Shown: positions 11,304 through 22,952 of the stretch, in pieces
How positions within the stretch are numbered: position 1 is the stretch's first letter
Layout of the letters: the number at the start of each line of letters is the position of its first letter
Origin: Hsuehochloa calcarea
Lineage: Eukaryota > Streptophyta > Magnoliopsida > Poales > Poaceae
Length of the DNA stretch: 64,000 bases
Direction of reading: 5' to 3'
NCBI GenBank assembly: GCA_036346395.1
Contig: CM070603.1
Span: 26,817,045-26,881,044 of the forward strand
Made by a program: the position numbers and the translations under genes
The notes under the pieces: model-generated
Seen by the model: only the letters and a program-made list of their open reading frames with translations
Database searches by the model: none
Told to the model about the DNA's origin: nothing

Positions 11304-12345
11304 TAACACATCTGCGCCTCCCTAGAGGAAACGTCGCCTGGAGCAGTCTAGGCCATGAAGGATGGATTTTGGGACTTTATGGGTCATAAGGTAGTATATC
11401 GGGATCGAGGTCAGCACCGATTTGACCAGGGTCGTCCGTTCGGCTATCGTGATGAGTCTAGCTTGCCAACTGGCGAGTATGTGACCCACTTTATCTAGGA
11501 GTAGATGGAAATGAACTCTTCTTAGTCTTTTGTAGCTTGGCGACATGCCCATGTATTTGGTAGGGAAATTTGATCTTATTAAGCGGAAATCGTGGAGGAT
11601 CACTTGTAGGTCAATTTGGTCACGGCTTATAGGTACCACTGTGCATGTCAAAACGGCCACGCCACCATTCCAAGTGACCTAGGCCCGTTGCCCTCTAGAA
11701 TAGGCGTTGAAGTGGGTCAATCATCAGAATGAAGAGGAAAGGGGATAGCAAGTCTCCTTGCCGCAAACCCTTGCTGTGGGCGATGGCGCCACCATGGATG
11801 TCGTTTAGGAGAACTCTAGAGGTTGCCATCGAGAGGAGGGCTGCTGGAGCAGGTCCAGGAGGTAATCCCAGCGAACCGTGTCAAAAGCTTTTGCTATGTC
11901 CAACTTGAAAAGGAGCGTTGGGGTTTTTGACCTATGGAGACATGATGTGAGGTTTTTGACATACAAGAAATTATCGTTGATGCTTCTTGTCTTGACAAAA
12001 GCGCTTTGGTTTACTGACACTAGGTCGTTTAAGTGCGGCGCCAATATCAGGGCGAGCGTCTTGGAGATCCATTTCCCCAATCCATGGATGGGACTGATTG
12101 GTATGTAGTCCGTAGCTCTATCTGCTCCGTCTTTCTTTGGAATGAACGCAATACTTGCCGTGTTGAGGAGTTAGAGTATATCAATTTTAATGATGATCCA
12201 GCAGAACTTGAATTTTTTTAATCGTGAAACCGTCCAGGCATGGTGCCTTGTCCCCTTGCATCTTTGTTAATCTTATCACAACTAAGATATTTGTCAGATT
12301 GGAGAGAATTCTCATCGGTTATAGCTCATTTTCCTTTCTGAAGAT
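11304..12345 (-). pseudogene. LINE reverse transcriptase region, relic
   Basis: This is the upstream part of the LINE at 7219-8129. Minus-strand translation gives GDKAPCLDGFT, then TASIAFIPKKDGADRATDY, GKWISKTLALILAPHLNDLV, SVNQSAFVKTRSINDNF, KLDIAKAFDTVRWDYLL and a GLRQGDLLSPFLF motif, all landmarks of plant LINE reverse transcriptase. KAFD marks the first catalytic aspartate region. Frameshifts and stops are numerous, and the second catalytic box is not clean. The segment ends FL..GADV at the solo LTR and resumes beyond it. The 5' end fades out near 12345, with no endonuclease. Confidence 0.85.
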
Positions 12346-12760
12346 CACTGATATGTATTACGGTGAGTTGTATGAATCGTTGTCATCTGATTTTACCAAG
12401 TACTTCTCAGATTTTGTTCGAAAAAGATCATTCTGAGTTTATGTATGCTCTCTCACAAATCTGGAAATCTGGAATCATGTATGTGCTCTTAGAAAACAAT
12501 AGATGGATATCACCATCAATATTGTCCGGATCATCCTCACAAACGTGATTAAGGACCAATTTGTCTCCAAGTGCTTGATCAGTGATCATCCTCGCAAACG
12601 TGAATTTGCGATGACCCATCAAGTTGGGACTCATGCGGCATTAGGCATCATCTCGCCTCCTTGCGGCAAAGACATCTTTGTGCTCCTCTGTTGAACAGCA
12701 AAACCCTAAAACATGTAAAGATGGAGAAGAGATGAGGACGAACAGGAGGGGAAACGAGAA
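12346..12760 (-). pseudogene. Broken small gene fragment of unknown family
   Basis: On the minus strand a pyrimidine-rich leader at about 12700-12750 precedes an ATG near 12690, but a stop follows after about 14 codons. A separate frame (12428-12634) then gives 68 codons of non-repetitive protein-like sequence containing ARMITDQALGDKLVLNHV. Two near-repeats of ATCATCCTC(A/G)CAAACGTGA sit about 57 bp apart. I do not recognise a family. It may be a captured or decayed host gene beside the LINE. Confidence 0.3.
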
Positions 12761-14054
12761 GCTGTGCGTTGTTGCCGACGGAGTTGGGAACGAGATGGTT
12801 CGGTTAATGGAATTCCCGGGTTAATGGGGAAGTTAGTGGGATGCAAGATTCAAGATATCACTGCCACGTGTCAAGGTTTGGGGAGGATCAATAGTCATGG
12901 TTTTATAGGATTTTTTTCCCCGGAGGGATGTGGAAGGTCCGGCCTGAGAAAGTAGGAAAATATTGAAAGAGAGAGTGGCAGCTGGGCCCTTCTCATGTCT
13001 AGCCATTTGGCATTTTCAGCCACCATTTGGTCAGCACTTTTGAAATTTTCGTAACATCGTATTAAAGAACTAAGGGCTTAAATTTGTTGTGCACAATTTA
13101 CTTTGGACAATTGTTGGCAAGAAATGACTATATGACAGACTTGTGAGGCGCAGAGCTAAGTGTGTGGCGCACTTCAACTGTGATAATCAACCAAATGCAT
13201 GCCACGAAAACTCAAACTATGTATGGTAAAATCTGATGATGAACCAAACGAGCCATAAATCTCAGCCCCCACAGGCCCATACCCAAACAGGCCAATCTCA
13301 CTTCAGTTCCCCACATCCAAACATACCCTTTGTTTACTTAAAAAAAAAGCCCCAAACAAATGCACGTACCATAGTCATTCCTTGTATTTGTATAGAGATG
13401 CATTTACAACTAGGTTTGAGCTCAAGCGTTGCTACGGAAATTTATTCAATCTGAATGATTATAAGAGATTTTACATTAATTCAGTAGCCTTGACTGCGAA
13501 AAATAAATTAGGAGTAAATATTCTAAATGTGTCATGTATTTTTTGGTTGACAAATTAAATCCATCATGTGAGTATGGTAGGTTATCTCCCCTTCTAGAAT
13601 ATATAATTTTCTACTGTGAATCGTTATTTTTTTCTAACATTTTTCTATTTTGCATTGTTTGTGGGCATGCATTTGTATCCATTAGATGGGAATCGGATGG
13701 TAAGCAGAAATTGTGATGACACATCTAAGCTCATTTCTTTTAACTAGGCTCAGCTTTTTTTTTTTTCTAGAATCTATATTCAGCGTATTGTAAGTTTCAG
13801 CTTGTAAGCCCCCAGAATGCTCCTTTAATTCATTCCTCTCCCCTTCCTCCTAAATAAAATAAAATAATAATAATAAACAAGTAAAAGGAAGGCTCATTTA
13901 ACTGGTTTCAGCTTATCTTGGACATGTAATACAAAACTAGTTTTTTGTTTAGCCAAAAAAATTCCTAGTTTTATTGGGAGGACTCAAGAAACCTATGATC
14001 GCAAGTTAAAACTACACCAAACAAGTTAGACAAACAGTGAAGCTCAAATTTCCA

Positions 14055-14116
14055 GCCAATCTTTGTGGATGCGCCGGGATTTTGAACTAAAATCTCACAC
14101 ATCCACAAAGATTGGC
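14055..14116. repeat. Perfect 17-bp inverted repeat with 28-nt loop
   Basis: GCCAATCTTTGTGGATG at 14055-14071 is followed 28 nt later by its exact reverse complement at 14100-14116. It could be a tiny MITE remnant or a fold-back. No direct duplication flanks it obviously. Confidence 0.9.
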
Positions 14117-14771
14117 TAGGAATTTGGTCTTCCCAAGAAAGGCCTTAGTGATCAACCGCTGCCCTTATACATGTTTATCTGGATAAGATTAATAGGCTGA
14201 CTGGAACAAAATAATTTTGTAGAACTAGATTGTAGGAATAACCTATAGGAAGGAAACTCCTCGTTTCAAGTGGATATGTTCACGGGCGACCCGGCCCGAG
14301 CCCGATGGACTTTACTATACATAACATTCCATTCCTGCAATTTTCTAGTTCCTACAATTCCATTTCTTGCATTCCTTACGACCATAAAGCGATTGGTCTT
14401 AGATAATCATAATTCATCCTAGGGAATGAACACATTACTCACCAACACGTAGTTACAGAGATACTCCGATTTCATTAAAAGAAACCAATGTTCTACAAAA
14501 GTTCAAAAGAAAACGAAAGAAACAAGAGACAAATGGCCAAGCCTGCACACTTGCCATCAGAGCAGAGAGATCATTTTCGCTAGCAAACGCTCTCCCTACA
14601 GGACTGAGTTTAACTACAGTCAAAACACAGAGTTACTTTGCTAACATAGTATAGAAGCTGCATGCAACACATCTTGCACCATCCTGGGAACTCAGCCAAC
14701 TCGCAGTAGCTGGCGGGAAGCGAACGCTAGCCTTTGCCAGAAAACCAAGTTCCACGCTGGTTGAAATAACA

Positions 14772-14908
14772 AAGTATCGACGTTGGCAAGCACTAATTAC
14801 ATCTTAATCACACCCTTCCATTGACTAGCGATTTTTAACTAAGTATTGACGTTGGCATGCACTAATTACATCTTAATCACACCCTTCCATTGACTAGCGA
14901 TTTTTAAC
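14772..14908. repeat. 69-bp direct tandem duplication
   Basis: Two head-to-tail copies (14772-14840 and 14841-14908) differ at only about two positions, so the duplication is fairly recent. It has no coding potential. Confidence 0.9.
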
Positions 14909-15088
14909 GTATATCTTTCTGTCGTTACGCTTATCCACCCCCGACGGCATGTTCATCTCGGTTAAGAAATGCAACCGTCCAGCATCTAGTTTTGATAACA
15001 AACATTACTTATATCTATCAAGCGGCCGACAAAACAGGAGCATAAGGAGGCAGAGCACCCTCTATGGTTGGCCGGACAATAGGTACTC

Positions 15089-16210
15089 TTAGCACCTCCA
15101 TCCATCGGGGGCTATGGTTTGAAGTTTAGTAGTTCTGAGGTAGAAGAAGTACCAGAAAATGATTCGAGTCGGAATTCCCTTGTATGGTTTGCGCCAAGCC
15201 AAATATTGGTCATTGTTGTCTTGGACCAACTGGTTAAACCTACGAAACTCATCTATCTCACTTTGATTCTGATCTCTCTTCCCACCATGCATCGAGTCCC
15301 ATTCCAATTCCTAACCAACTCCACAATCTCCATCATGGCGAACCCTAGCAACTAGCGCCAAGGCCGGCGTGCGGCGTGGGCTTGGGCTTAGGCGTGCTGG
15401 GCGGCTCGCGCGGACATGAGGTGTGGCGGCAACCGGACAATGCTGCATTGCTGGGTTTTACTAAACCCTATATTGATTTTGTGGAGGTTTTCTGGTCTAC
15501 CTTCTATTCTTCTGCTCTTTTCCGTGGTACCGCTCACAATTGCATCATGAGGGTAGAGGGTAGGGACCTATTTATAGACTCCACTTCCAGGTGTTATAAA
15601 TTGATCCATCTGTTTTCGGTAAACCGTGAGACTCCTAAACCATGTCACTAACCACGATCAGATAGGCTAATTTAATGAGTCTAAAATATATTAGTCCCTA
15701 GCACACATGTGTGAGTAATGCACCATGATCAGATTGTTTACGAGATCAATTTCAATCTGATCAGTGGGTCAACAGCCTGCAGAGCCGATCCGGCATAACA
15801 AACCCAGCTATTCTGATCTGTGTTATATCCGAATTAATCACATGCATGCATATTAAATTCTAGTAGATTCGATCTTAATAAATATGTCTACCTTATTCCA
15901 GCATAGCCATCCTCAGCACCTTGAATTAATTCCTCGAGATAAATTCCTCATCAAGTTATTCCCTATCACATACATAAATAATATGAACAATTCCACATTG
16001 AGTTGAAACAGACAATAACCACAATAAATGTTGAAAGCTACGTAAAGATCCAACATACATTATGCGAGCACTGCGTAATCACATAGCATATGGGTAGGCC
16101 ATATATAGATCATTAGCATTCATAAATTTTAATCATGGATCCACAACTGCTTAGATCCGGTCAACCCATCCAATTCATTGTGCCATTTCCAAATCCTACT
16201 TGACACAACA
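15089..16210 (-). mobile_element. Possible minus-strand LTR and leader relic
   Basis: Read on the minus strand, a polypurine-like GGGGG precedes TGTTGTGTCAAG at 16210, which resembles a 3' LTR start. Farther on, TATAAATAG occurs at 15568-15577, positioned like an LTR promoter. Downstream a 72-codon minus-strand frame (15089-15307) might be leader or gag debris. I could not find a matching end, a target-site duplication or pol sequence, so the limits are guesses. Confidence 0.25.
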
Positions 16211-16654
16211 CCCCCAGAAACATTTGGCAGCACTTCTCGTTCTCTCCGTGCATACTTCATCCGCATGCAATGATTTTTTTTAAAAAAAAAAACTGCATAT
16301 GCACGTCCAACTAAACCTCAATATCCTGACATTAAGATCCGAGAAGCACAGTGCCCCTGACTTCGGTGAATCTCAGCCGTTCGATCCACGATGAACCAGA
16401 CCATACGTACAGTACCAATGCCACTGCTCAAAAGTCAAAACAGTACGACCGCAGCAGTATTACTGTTATAGTACAAAAACAGTGTTTTCCACAGCGATCT
16501 CGGTTTCTCTCGCTGTTTTCTGTTGTATGTCACTGTTCATCGGTGCCTTAGCTCTGCTAAGTCGGAGCGTCCGGATCCCCTTACATGATCTCCTCGTTAA
16601 TTTAGTAGGAAAAAAAACTTGGAAAAAGGTATGCATTGGACAGAGCCACAAGCT

Positions 16655-16843
16655 GCCACGTGAGATGCGACCATATATCAGTCGTTACTTTCGAAATCCA
16701 CGGTCGAGATTCCCTCCATCTCCCCACTTCACGCTTCATTGCGAAAAGCCCCTGCGCGAATCCATCTTTCCTCATTCGGCCCTTGCACCTGCCCGATCTA
16801 GATGCATTCGCTCCCCCCATTCTCCATCTATTTTTTAAGTGAT
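16655..16843. repeat. Left terminal repeat of a putative MULE-like element
   Basis: This segment is the reverse complement, at roughly 80% identity by eye, of the stretch at about 40440-40575. Shared blocks include TTCCTCATTCGGCCCT, CACTTCACGCTTC and GTTACTTTC.AAATCCAC. The two lie in inverted orientation on either side of a FAR1-domain gene, as expected for long terminal inverted repeats of a Mutator-like element. The outer end fades near 16655. The inner end is cut by the copia remnant at about 16845. I could not identify the 9-bp target duplication. Confidence 0.45.
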
Positions 16844-16932
16844 CTTTATCTCATAATAAAATATAAAATTAAAATATTATCCACATCTTCAACAATTTAG
16901 AAACCTTATAGTGAACATTTTTGTGATTCAGC

Positions 16933-17760
16933 AATGACGGGTGCTTCTGATGCTATGCAACCTGAGAGGTTTTCTGATCAGAACTTTCGCAGATGGCAAA
17001 CAAAGGTCAAGTTTTGGCTCATATCTTTGGGGTTATGGTAGGTGATCCGACCGCAGTATCCATTTACGATAAAACAGACCATAAAGTTCGACACAGATAA
17101 CAACACTGCACTTAGATGCATACTGACCATACTGACCGACCAGCTCTATGATGTGTACATGGACTTCAAGTCCACCACAAAGTTGTGGGATGCACTCGAA
17201 CACAAATATGCTGAAGCTGAGGTTGATCGTTGGCTCTATATGTGCGAACAGTTTTTCGACTACAACATGGAAGATGCTAAGTCGATATTGCACAGGCTCA
17301 TGAGCTACAGTTACTGGTCGGAGAGATTGCACATCTGGGTTCTGTTTTGCCTTCAAAGTTTGTGGTTGCGGGCATTGTTGTCAAACTTTCTGATTTATGA
17401 CGGGATTTCGCTATTGGCTTAAAGCACAAGAGGGAAGAGATATCTATTAAGTATCGCATTGCTGCCCTTGATATGAAAGAAAAGGCAAGAGCAAAAGATG
17501 TACCAAACGCTTCCAGTCAAAACAATCAGATCAATGCAAAGCCTTAGACCAGTGTGGTCGAAGGTGGTAAAGGCTATGAGAGTGGAGGCTTGTTCCGCAT
17601 TAGTACTCTAGAGTATTGTCACAGTATGAATGTTGCAACTGATTTCAATAAATGTGAGGCCAATATATGGCACTCTCGTTTTTGTCATATTGGTTTAAAT
17701 AGTATTTCTCAAATGTCCACATTAGATTTAATTCTGAAATATAAAATTGACAAATGATCA
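16933..17760 (+). pseudogene. copia A gag and gag-pre-integrase remnant
   Basis: Translation from the ATG at 16933 gives PERFSDQNFRRWQTKVKFWL, then a stop, then TTKLWDALEHKYAEAEVDRW, typical of copia gag (UBN2-type). After KHKREE..MKEKARAKD the sequence jumps directly to GKGYESGGLFR and IWHSRFCHIG, the gag-pre-integrase region with its HH motif; CQTCVQAKQP follows at about 17761-17790. The zinc knuckle and protease are therefore missing. At least three in-frame stops occur. Confidence 0.8.
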
Positions 17761-17831
17761 AAGTGTCAAACTTGTGTACAAGCAAAACAACCTTGAAAAC
17801 CCTTTAAGGGGTTATAGGAGGAAAAAAAAAC

Positions 17832-18078
17832 TTGACACCTTTAGATCTAGTCCATTCTGACTTGTGTGAGATGAATGGATTGTTGACCAAAGGAGGCAAA
17901 AGATATTTTCTAACTCTCATTGATGCTACATCGCAATATTATTATGTGTGTCTACTTAAAATAAAAATTTATAAGGTCGAGGTTGAGAACCAACTAGAAA
18001 TGAAAATTACAAGATTAAGATATGATCGTGGAGGAGAGTATATCTCTCATGAATTCTCCTAATTTTGTGCTGAATATA
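17832..18078 (+). pseudogene. copia A integrase, first part
   Basis: The frame reads LVHSDLCEMNGLLTKGGKRY and LRYDRGGEYISHEF, the first and second acidic regions of a copia integrase core (rve). It is cut at 18074-18078 by the solo LTR insertion. A small internal deletion is visible between LLKIK and IYKVEVENQ when compared with copia B (41430-41530), which keeps more of this interval. Confidence 0.85.
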
Positions 18079-19165
18079 TGTAGGATCGTTAATAACAATC
18101 AGAAAAGGGTGAATTATTGTAATCTCTAGCAGAAACCTTTCCTTCAAATCCACTGTCTTCTAAATTTTCAACTCAATCTTCAATCTTCAATCTGGCGGGC
18201 TACGAACGTGCTGACCAGTTCGAGGCTCCGCTGCCGAAACTCCCGCTGGCGATGCCGGTGCCGATGTACGCGCTGCCGGCCGAAGGGTACAGATGGAGAG
18301 ACACGTCGTCGGTCGGGAGATCCAGCACCAACAGGTACAGATGGTGATCACTAAGATCATCCTCGCAAGAATTGGATTCAAGAAATCAGAACTCACGTTG
18401 CACGCAAGACGTCACAGATTGGATCTCTCTCACGCATGGCATGCAAAAATCACATCAACTTTTTCACCAGCCCATGCACTTTAAACAGTGCCTTGGTTTT
18501 CTTTTTTCCCGAGATACACACACAAATCCATCGCAAAAAGCAAGTATGCATGTCGGAAGCCACAACTCTATCTTCCATTGTCCTCTAGTACACCATCTAA
18601 TCAAGCATGGCCAGTACTCCCAAAATTTCTTGCCGCTGTCTTCAATGCCGAGCGCAACTTGCTGTCGCCGCCAGCGCCCTTGTCCGTTCAAAAGAAAACC
18701 TAAAAACCCTGACGTGCAACTTCCCCCCACACACCCATACAACCTAGTAAAATTTTAGAGCTCAATACATGAGCTTTCACATCAGATTACAAAACCAATT
18801 TTAAACACTTTAAAATTATCACATATCGTAGCCTTTGTAACGCACATCCGTAACTCCAACGTGCATCATCCATCTTTAATCTTCATGCGCTTCAACTCGA
18901 GCCCGGCCGTCTTCTCCAGCATCCTCGACCCTCGGGACCATGACTTCGCACCAAGCCATCTCCCGGTCGCCGCCGTAGACCACGATCGTCTCCGAGTTAC
19001 CCTGCACATGCAAAGACCAAAGCAGTATATTTTCCCGACATAAGTTCTTCACAACTTGACCGACATAAGTCCACACAACACGACACGTCTCAAATAATAT
19101 CAGTAAATAATATTGTCAATTATTTATGAGCAAAATTATTTTAGATCTAGCCACATGGTCTAACA
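18079..19165 (-). mobile_element. Solo LTR inside copia A integrase
   Basis: It begins TGTAGGATCG on the plus strand and ends ..GGTCTAACA. It is flanked by ATATA (18074-18078) and ACATG (19166-19170), which I read as one 5-bp duplication with two transitions, because excising the LTR with a single ACATG restores AEHGII in the integrase. The TGTAGGATCG end is the complement of the CGATCCTACA type found at the 3' end of many plant LTRs, so I place it on the minus strand. No gene is carried. Minor open frames inside are not supported. Confidence 0.75.
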
Positions 19166-21288
19166 ACATGGAATAATCCATGAAGTTATATCACCATAGT
19201 CACCTCAATCAAATAGGATGGCTGAGAGGAAAAATCGGACACTAACAGACTTCATGGATACCATGTTGGAGAGTGTCGGTATGTCTAAGATGTGGTGGGG
19301 GAAGCTATATTAACAACAACTTTCGTTCTAAACAAAGTAAACACTAAAAGGTGTGAGATTAATCCGTATGAGGGATGGAATGGGAGAAAACTCAATGTTA
19401 ACTTTCTGCGAACTTGGAGGTGTTTGGCAAAAGTCAATATACCATTGCAGAAAAAAAAAAGTTTGGACCTAAAATAGTCGATTGTGTCTTACTGGGATAT
19501 GCTCATAACAGCACGACCTATAGTGTTTTAGTAGTAAAATCAAAAACTCCTGAGATTATTGTTAACACAATAATGGAGTCTAGAGATGCTTCATTTTTTG
19601 AGGATATTTATCCTATGAGAACTGCAGACAGTACTTTTCGAACTAAGGATAATCAAACCATAAAAAATAATAACTTTGAACCTACCACCATATCTGAACG
19701 AATGAGTGATATACCACCAGTTTGTGATAATCCTGAGGAAGATAACAGTTTAGTCGAAGAGGCTCGTAGCAGGAGCAAGCGACAAATGGTTGAGAAAATC
19801 TTTGGCGAAGACTTTATTGTATGGCGAAGACTTTATTGTATATATCATGTATGATGTGCCAAACACTCTTTCAGAGGCTTATGCATTACCTGATGCTGAG
19901 TATTGGAAAGAGGCAGTCCATGGTGAGATGGATTCTATCATGGCTAACGGGACTTGAGAGATCACTGAACGTCCTTTTGGGTGTAAACCTGTTGGATGCA
20001 AGTGGATCTTTAAAAAGAAAATGATGTCTGATGGTACTATTGATAAGTATAAGGCAAGACTTATGGTCAAAGGTTATACCCAGAAAGAAGGTGAGGATTA
20101 TTTTGATACTTACTCTCCTGTTGCCAGATTGACCACCATTCAAGTGCTCATTGCATTAGCTTCCTCCCATAGTCTACATATTCCTCAAATAGATGTGAAG
20201 ACAACTTCCCTTAATGGAGAGTTGGAGGAAGAAATATATATGGAGCAACCGGATGGTTTTGTGATTTCTGAACATGAAAATAAGGTACGCAAATTAATCA
20301 AATCCTTATATGGCCTAAAGCAAGCACCTAAACAATGGCACGAGAAGTTTGATAAAACTTTAACATCTGGCTGGTTTTTCTGTGAATGAGGAAGATTAGT
20401 GTGTTTATTATCGTTATGGTGGGGGTCAAGCTGTTATCGACGAGGTCAAATCTTTATTATCTAGATATTTTGATATGAAAGACCTAGGAAAGGCAGATGT
20501 TATTCTGAATATTAAATTGATAAAAATGAAGATGTGATTACTCTGAACCAATCCCATTATCCTGAGAAAATCTTGAGCCAGTTTGGTTTTGATAACTGCA
20601 ACATTTTCCCAACTCCTTATGATGCTAGTGTTAAGCTTTGGAAGAATAAGGGATTAGGTAAAGATCAATTCAGATATTCACAAATTGTTGGGTTCCTTAT
20701 GTATCTATCTGGTGCCACAAGACCAGACATATCATTTGCTGTGAGAAAATTAAATCAGTTTACTTCTAACCCAGAAGATGATCACTGAGAGACACTTGAG
20801 AGAGTGTTGCACTACTTGAGAGGCACAACCTCATATGTAATTCACTATACTAGGTATTTATCTGTATTAGAAGGATATAGTGATTCAAATTGGATCTCTG
20901 ATGCAGATGAGATCAAAGCTACAAGTGGGTATGTTTTTACCCTTACAGGTGCTACAGTTTCATGGAGGTCATGTAAACAGACCATATTGACGAGGTCAAC
21001 CATGAAAGCAGAACTTGTAGAACTAGACACAGCTACTGTTGAGGCTGAATGGCTTAGGGAGCTTTTGTTGGACTTACCACTGGTTAAGAAACCAATACCA
21101 TCAATCCTAACGTACTGTGGTAATCAAACAGTGTTGATTAAGGTTACAAGTACTAAGGATAATATGAAGCCCTCCAGACATGTGAAGCGTAGGCTTAAAT
21201 CTGTCAAAAAACTGAGGAACACTGGAGAGATTACTATGAATTATATTTGCACTGAGAAAAATCTAGCAGACCCTTTCACAAAAGGCTA
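19166..21288 (+). pseudogene. copia A integrase end, reverse transcriptase and RNase H
   Basis: The sequence resumes with SPQSNRMAERKNRTLTD of integrase. It continues with reverse transcriptase motifs GCKWIFKKKM, YKARLMVKGYTQKEGEDY and SLYGLKQAPKQWHEKF, and with RNase H motifs EGYSDSNW, KATSGYVFTLTG and MKPSRHVKRR, to ADPFTKG at about 21288. Around 20395-20440 the stretch that should hold the YVDD catalytic box is deleted. Frameshifts at about 19820, 20390 and 20520 and a stop at 20786 confirm it is dead. Confidence 0.88.
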
Positions 21289-21911
21289 GCACGGAAGACG
21301 ATTTCTGTTACGTGTATGGACATGGGAATGAGGCCCATTAGAGTTACAACTCAACAGTAATACATACCTTCTTGATCGGAGATCCCGTAACTTAAGCAAT
21401 GGGAAAAACAAGTTGATGTTTAAACAAGATAGTACATTATAAAAATATGTGTACTCGTGTCTTAATAAACAAAGTACTCTCAACTGTATAGAAGGATGGC
21501 TAAAATCCTTAATGTATTCTAGTGTCCAATGAGGGACAAAGATATTAGCCTACAGGATACCTAAAATGAGTACACCTACTTGACCTTTATTATGAGGTCA
21601 TAGTTCTCAAGAATAGGACATCTCTAGAAATCTCATGAGCAGACAAGGGAGCATGATCAAATAATACTCCATTTAGGCTTGGTTCTTTGATAGCCTAGTA
21701 TCGATTAAGATTTCAAGTGAAATCTAATCATGAAAGACTGTGAATTCAAGGCATAGTCCATTCATCAGTTGTGAGAAGATGAATCTTGTTATTCTAAGTG
21801 CAAGTTCAACCCGTACGAGACTTACACTGAAAGACTGGTATATCAACAACTTTTCAGTACAATAATATTTATTATTCCCTTTTGCTGCTTGCTTTGGAAT
21901 TGGTGGGGGAT

Positions 21912-22952
21912 TGTTGGAATTGGACACATATGTGTCCAGGCTCATTCATTCCTAAAAATTCAAAGTATGCATATTCTTAGACCAGTGTAGTCGAAGTCTT
22001 AGATGCATATTCTTAGACCAGTGTAGTCGAAGTCTTAGACCAGGGTGGTCGAAATGTTAGACAAGAAGTCTTAGACCAGGGTGGTCGAAGTCTTAGACAA
22101 GTATGGTCGAAGACATATACCAGTGTGGTCAAAGCCTTAGACCAGTGTGGTCGTAATAATGTGGTCAAAGAAATAGACTAGTGTGGTCGTAATAATCTGG
22201 TCGAAGCCATAGACTAGTGTGGTCGAAGGCCTAGACCAATATGGTCAAAATAATCCGGTCGAAGCCATGGACCATTGTGGTCGAAAGTATAGACCAATAT
22301 GGTCGAAATAATCTGGTCGGATCCTTAGACCAGTGTGGTCGTAATACACTAGTCAAAGTTGTAGACCAGTGTATAATCAGGATCAATAAACACTACTTAA
22401 TGACCATTAATTGGTTTTGAATTAGCAGTTATCAGTGGTTTATTTAGCAATTATCATAGAGTAATTGTCTTGACCTTAAAATGATCTGGAGATGTCCAAA
22501 CCGAGAGATCAATCGATTCAATCCATTTTTTCCATCTTCCTCTCTGATCAACTATGTTGATGAATTGAGCTATCGAACCAAGCCATCCCTTCTCGACGTG
22601 CACCGGGACGAAGGGTGAGCGGATATCTCCGAACCATTATTGCAGAATTCACCTACACGGGGCGGCAATAAGGTTTCTGAGTAACTCATCTACGCGACCG
22701 CTCTCTGCGCTGCATCATCTACGATCTGCACTGCTTCGACCACTGCTTCAAGTTTGCGCTGCTACCTATCTTCATCAAGCCTAACTGTAAGTTAGTCGTA
22801 CGACCAGTTTTTCTGCTATAATCATATTGTTGAGTATGTTTAGAAGTGCAATGAGTTACCTGCTATTGATATCGTTTTATGCATCTCTATTTATTTGTGA
22901 TTTGTGTCTCATAATCAAATCTGGAATTAAAATGTTGTCCATATTTCCAACA
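21912..22952 (+). repeat. 3' LTR of copia A
   Basis: The 1,041-bp LTR runs from TGTTGGAATTGGACAC to TATTTCCAACA and is preceded by a purine tract. Near its start (21979-22375) is a dense array of GACCA..TGGTC motifs. The next base begins FAR1-like sequence of the host element. Confidence 0.85.
21979..22375 (+). repeat. U3 array of GACCAGTGTGGTCGAA-like units
   Basis: About fourteen degenerate units of 20-30 bp, each containing the imperfect palindrome GACCA(n3)TGGTC, follow one another in the U3 part of the LTR. The BARE-like solo LTRs at 804-2405 and 47370-48982 carry looser arrays of a similar core. Such arrays may act as enhancers, but that is inference. Confidence 0.85.

Larger units (their letters stand above)
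12761..15088. other. AT-rich intergenic stretch without a gene
   Basis: No frame of convincing length or composition is present on either strand. The stretch holds a 17-bp hairpin at 14055-14116 and a 69-bp tandem duplication at 14772-14908, listed separately. Otherwise it shows simple A/T runs, such as near 13750 and 13855. Confidence 0.6.
16845..22952 (+). mobile_element. Decayed Ty1-copia retrotransposon (copia A)
   Basis: Only the last 50 bp or so of the 5' LTR survive (ending ..TCAACA at 16894); they match the end of the 3' LTR (..CCAACA at 22952). The interior runs in order gag, gag-pre-integrase, integrase, reverse transcriptase, RNase H on the plus strand, with many stops and several deletions. 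A solo LTR (18079-19165) splits the integrase. Removing it rejoins the frame AEHGIIHE. The 3' LTR is complete and preceded by a polypurine run (GGTGGGGGAT). Loss of the 5' LTR, together with part of the surrounding MULE-like DNA, implies a deletion across the left boundary. Confidence 0.85.
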
